Shown here: in pieces, positions 61,969-64,000 of the stretch
Layout of the letters: the number at the start of each line of letters is the position of its first letter
Position numbering within the stretch: position 1 is the first letter of the stretch
Assembly: GCF_009708005.2 (NCBI RefSeq)
Contig: NZ_CP052757.1
Location: 2,418,001 to 2,482,000 of the forward strand
DNA: 64,000 nucleotides
Reading direction: 5' to 3'
Origin: Cellulosimicrobium protaetiae
GTDB lineage: Bacteria > Actinomycetota > Actinomycetes > Actinomycetales > Cellulomonadaceae
The notes under the pieces: generated by a model
Seen by the model: the letters and a program-made list of their open reading frames with translations, nothing else
Databases searched by the model: none
What the model was told of the DNA's origin: nothing
Position numbers and translations under genes: made by a program

Positions 61969-62120
61969 GGCGGCGAGGCTAGCCACGGCCACCGACACGG
62001 ACCGGGCGTCCGCGGGAAGACGCGCGCGGTACGGCATAGGGTGGTGCACGGGGAATCGGGACGATCAGGGACGAAAAGTCCGGACGCCGGGGCGGCGGAT
62101 CGCGGAGGAGGGGGCGGACG

Positions 62121-63518
62121 ATGGCCGAGGGTTCGGAGGGGGGCGGAGCTGCCGCCGACGTCCCGTCGTCGGTGCGCGCACTGCTCGTCGAGGCGGCGGC
62201 GGACGCGCTCGGCGCGCTCGACCCCGCCCTCGTCCCCGTCGCGCTCCGGCGTGTCCGTGCGTTCGCGCCCCGTCGGCGCGCGTCGGCCGGCGCGGTGCCG
62301 CTGTGGCGAGCGCTGGTCGACGACGCCGGGTTCCGGCACGCCGTCGCCGCCGCCTGGTCGCGCGAGCGCGGGACCGTGGCGGAGGCACCGCAGGAACGCG
62401 CGGTCCCCGACGGCGACGTCACGAGCGACGACGTCGAGGTCTTCGGGGACGGGGCCCTCCCTGCTCCCGGTGAGGAGGAGGACACGACGCCCGCTCGCGT
62501 CCACGAGCGCGCCGCAGGTGCGTTCCTGCTCCGTCCGGACGGCTGGGAGGCGACGGTCGGTCGCGCCCGCGCGCTCGACATGACCCTGCAGGCCGAGAGC
62601 ACGGACCGCAGCGAGGCGGCTCGCCTGCGTCGCGAGCGCGACCGCCTGGCGGCGCAGGTCGAGGAGCTGCGGGCGCAGGCGCGGGACGCCGTCGCGCGCG
62701 CGGACGCGGCGGCGGCCGAGCTCGCGGGCGCGCGCAAGAACGAGCGGCGGCTGCGGGCGGACGCCGACCGCGCGCGTGCCGAGGCGCGCGCCGTCCACGA
62801 GACGGCGTCCGCCGAGCGTGCCGCGGCCGAGGCGGCCCTCCGCGACGTGCGCGAGGAGCGACGAGCGGCCGGGGTCGAGCTCGCCCGCGCGCGGGCCGAG
62901 CGGGAGGAGGCCCGTCGGACCAGGACGGCCGCCGCCGACCTCGCGACGGCACGGGCCCGCCTCCTGCTCGACACGGTGGTCGACGCCGCGGTCGGCCTGC
63001 GGCGCGAGCTCGCGCTCGGCCCGTCGACGACGACGCCGGCCGACGAGCTCGCGGCCTCACTGCCGGACGCCCCGGCCCGACCACGGCCGGGTTCCCGGGG
63101 ACGTGCGGGCGACGACCCGGCCCTGCTCGACGACCTTCTCTCGGTCCCGCGCACCCACCTGGTCGTCGACGGGTACAACGTCACCAAGACCGGGTTCGGC
63201 GACCTCACGCTCGCCGAGCAGCGCGACCGGCTCCTCGGCGGTCTGCTGCGGGTTGCGGCGGCCGGGACCGAGGTGACCGTGTGCTTCGACGGTGCCGACG
63301 CCGCGGTGCACCCCGTGCACGCACCGCGTGGCGTGCGCGTGCTGTTCTCGTCCGGGGAGATCGCCGACGAGCTCATCCGGCGCCTCGTCGCGGCCGAGCC
63401 CGTGGGCAGGCCGGTCGTCGTCGTCACGAGCGACCGCGCCGTGGCCGACGACGTGCAGGCGATGGGCGCGGCGTGCGTCTCCGCGCAGACCCTCCTCGCC
63501 CGGCTCGGCCGTCGCTGA
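62121..63518 (+). CDS. NYN (YacP-like) ribonuclease-fold protein with coiled coil
   Basis: A 465-residue protein. About 1-150 is a variable Ala/Arg/Glu-rich region. About 165-290 is a long coiled coil (AARLRRERDRLAAQVEELRAQA and similar heptads). About 345-465 is a NYN/PIN-like domain beginning HLVVDGYNVTKTGFG, with Asp and Asn at the metal site, and later VCFDGADAAV and VTSDRAVADDV. Relatives act on RNA. The ATG has GAGGAGGGGG upstream. It is divergent from the exonuclease. Confidence 0.88.
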   Translation: MAEGSEGGGAAADVPSSVRALLVEAAADALGALDPALVPVALRRVRAFAPRRRASAGAVPLWRALVDDAGFRHAVAAAWSRERGTVAEAPQERAVPDGDVTSDDVEVFGDGALPAPGEEEDTTPARVHERAAGAFLLRPDGWEATVGRARALDMTLQAESTDRSEAARLRRERDRLAAQVEELRAQARDAVARADAAAAELAGARKNERRLRADADRARAEARAVHETASAERAAAEAALRDVREERRAAGVELARARAEREEARRTRTAAADLATARARLLLDTVVDAAVGLRRELALGPSTTTPADELAASLPDAPARPRPGSRGRAGDDPALLDDLLSVPRTHLVVDGYNVTKTGFGDLTLAEQRDRLLGGLLRVAAAGTEVTVCFDGADAAVHPVHAPRGVRVLFSSGEIADELIRRLVAAEPVGRPVVVVTSDRAVADDVQAMGAACVSAQTLLARLGRR

Positions 63519-63524
63519 CGAGCG

Positions 63525-63560
63525 CGAGGCCCTCCCCGGCGGGTGCCGGGGAGGGCCTCG
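63525..63560. terminator. Bidirectional terminator
   Basis: A 16-bp perfect stem (63525-63540 with 63545-63560) and a GGGT loop lie between the convergent NYN and acyl-CoA ligase genes. Confidence 0.87.
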
Positions 63561-63576
63561 GGTCAGGCTGCGGGCG

Positions 63577-64000
63577 TCAGCGGACGGTCGCCGGCCCGTC
63601 GACGTAGATCGCGTCGACGTCGCCCGCGAAGTCCTTGAGCACCTCGCCGCGCTTCACCTTGAGCGATGGCGTGAGATAGCCGTTCTCCACCGTGAAGTCC
63701 GTGGTGAGCACCGTGAACTTGCGGATGGACTCGGCCCGCGAGACGGCCTTGTTGGCGCGCGTCACCGCCGCGTCGAGCGCCGCGAGGACGTCAGGGTCCT
63801 TCGAGGCCTGCTCGACGGTCATCGGCTCCTTGCCGTGCATGCTCGCCCAGCCGGGCAGGCCCTCGGGGTCGAGGGTCACGAGCGCGCCGATGAACGGCTT
63901 CTGGTCCCCGACGACGACGCACTGCGACACGAGCGCGTGCGCGCGGATGCGGTCCTCCAGGACGGCCGGGGCGACGTTCTTGCCGCCCGCGGTCACGATG
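63577..64000 (-). CDS. Long-chain fatty-acid-CoA ligase, C-terminal part (runs off the window)
   Basis: The last 140 codons of an AMP-forming acyl-CoA synthetase of the FadD15 type. TAGGKNVAPAVLEDRIRAHALVSQCVVVGD is the start of the mobile C-terminal domain (hinge and Lys-Asn-Val motif), followed by FIGALVTLD and the end region TPSLKVKRGEVLKDF with the adenylation-site Lys. The N-terminal AMP-binding core is outside the window. It activates fatty acids for lipid metabolism. The stop is at 63577-63579. Confidence 0.92.
   Translation of the reverse strand, partial: IVTAGGKNVAPAVLEDRIRAHALVSQCVVVGDQKPFIGALVTLDPEGLPGWASMHGKEPMTVEQASKDPDVLAALDAAVTRANKAVSRAESIRKFTVLTTDFTVENGYLTPSLKVKRGEVLKDFAGDVDAIYVDGPATVR

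Noticed and set aside
60091-62583. An 830-codon plus-strand open frame over the exonuclease
   Set aside because: Antisense shadow; the minus strand carries all DEDDh and GIY-YIG residues.

Overview
This 64-kb window is bacterial chromosome from a very GC-rich actinobacterium. Third codon positions are almost all G or C, GTG and TTG starts are common, and stop/start overlaps of the GTGA or ATGA type are frequent. The gene set (GlnA/GlnA2/GlnE, DUF4191, DUF3043, RDD protein, cytochrome bc1-aa3 genes with ctaF, DEDDh/GIY-YIG exonuclease) and the overall style point to Micrococcales, probably near Cellulomonas, Cellulosimicrobium or Isoptericola. The genus is an inference. No rRNA, tRNA, CRISPR array, transposase or prophage gene was seen.

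Layout. 1-12.5 kb: the start of nadE, then glnA2-glnE, and an accessory block (SLC13 permease, Baeyer-Villiger-type monooxygenase, secreted GH19 chitinase), then glnA behind a GlnR-type operator. 12.7-17.3 kb: RDD protein, DUF4191, lipA and lipB, with an MFS gene inserted between the two lipoate genes. 17.3-23.8 kb: accessory genes, namely a divergent MarR regulator/MMPL exporter pair around a palindrome, a membrane-anchored HNH nuclease, a Gfo/Idh/MocA oxidoreductase and a membrane pseudokinase preceded by phased repeats. 23.9-32.6 kb: TIGR01777 epimerase, sucB-lpdA, pepA, small membrane proteins and pyrD. 32.7-44.2 kb: a MocR/YczE pair, aldo-keto reductase, epoxide hydrolase, DUF3043, a DHA2 exporter with a TetR gene and operator, an M20 peptidase and small enzymes. 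44.2-49.3 kb: nadA, a divergent glycerate-kinase-like gene, erpA, and a TusA/cysteine-desulfurase-like pair whose PLP lysine is missing. 49.6-58 kb: ctaC-ctaD-ctaF and ctaE-qcrC-qcrA-qcrB converge on an 820-bp spacer holding hairpins, a heptamer repeat and a broken superoxide dismutase gene. 58-64 kb: receiver-domain protein, trpD, an AsnC-like protein, exonuclease, NYN protein, and the end of an acyl-CoA ligase.

How the genes fit together. Nitrogen assimilation (two glutamine synthetases plus the adenylylating enzyme), lipoate synthesis with the lipoylated E2/E3 of 2-oxoacid dehydrogenase, and the bc1-aa3 respiratory supercomplex form the housekeeping backbone. From memory, this backbone order resembles the M. 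tuberculosis Rv2187-Rv2222 region. The accessory genes lie as small islands between backbone genes.

A window-wide feature is that about twenty genes carry a minus-10-like hexamer (mostly TANNNT) 6 or 7 nt before the start codon. This predicts many leaderless transcripts and was used to choose several starts.
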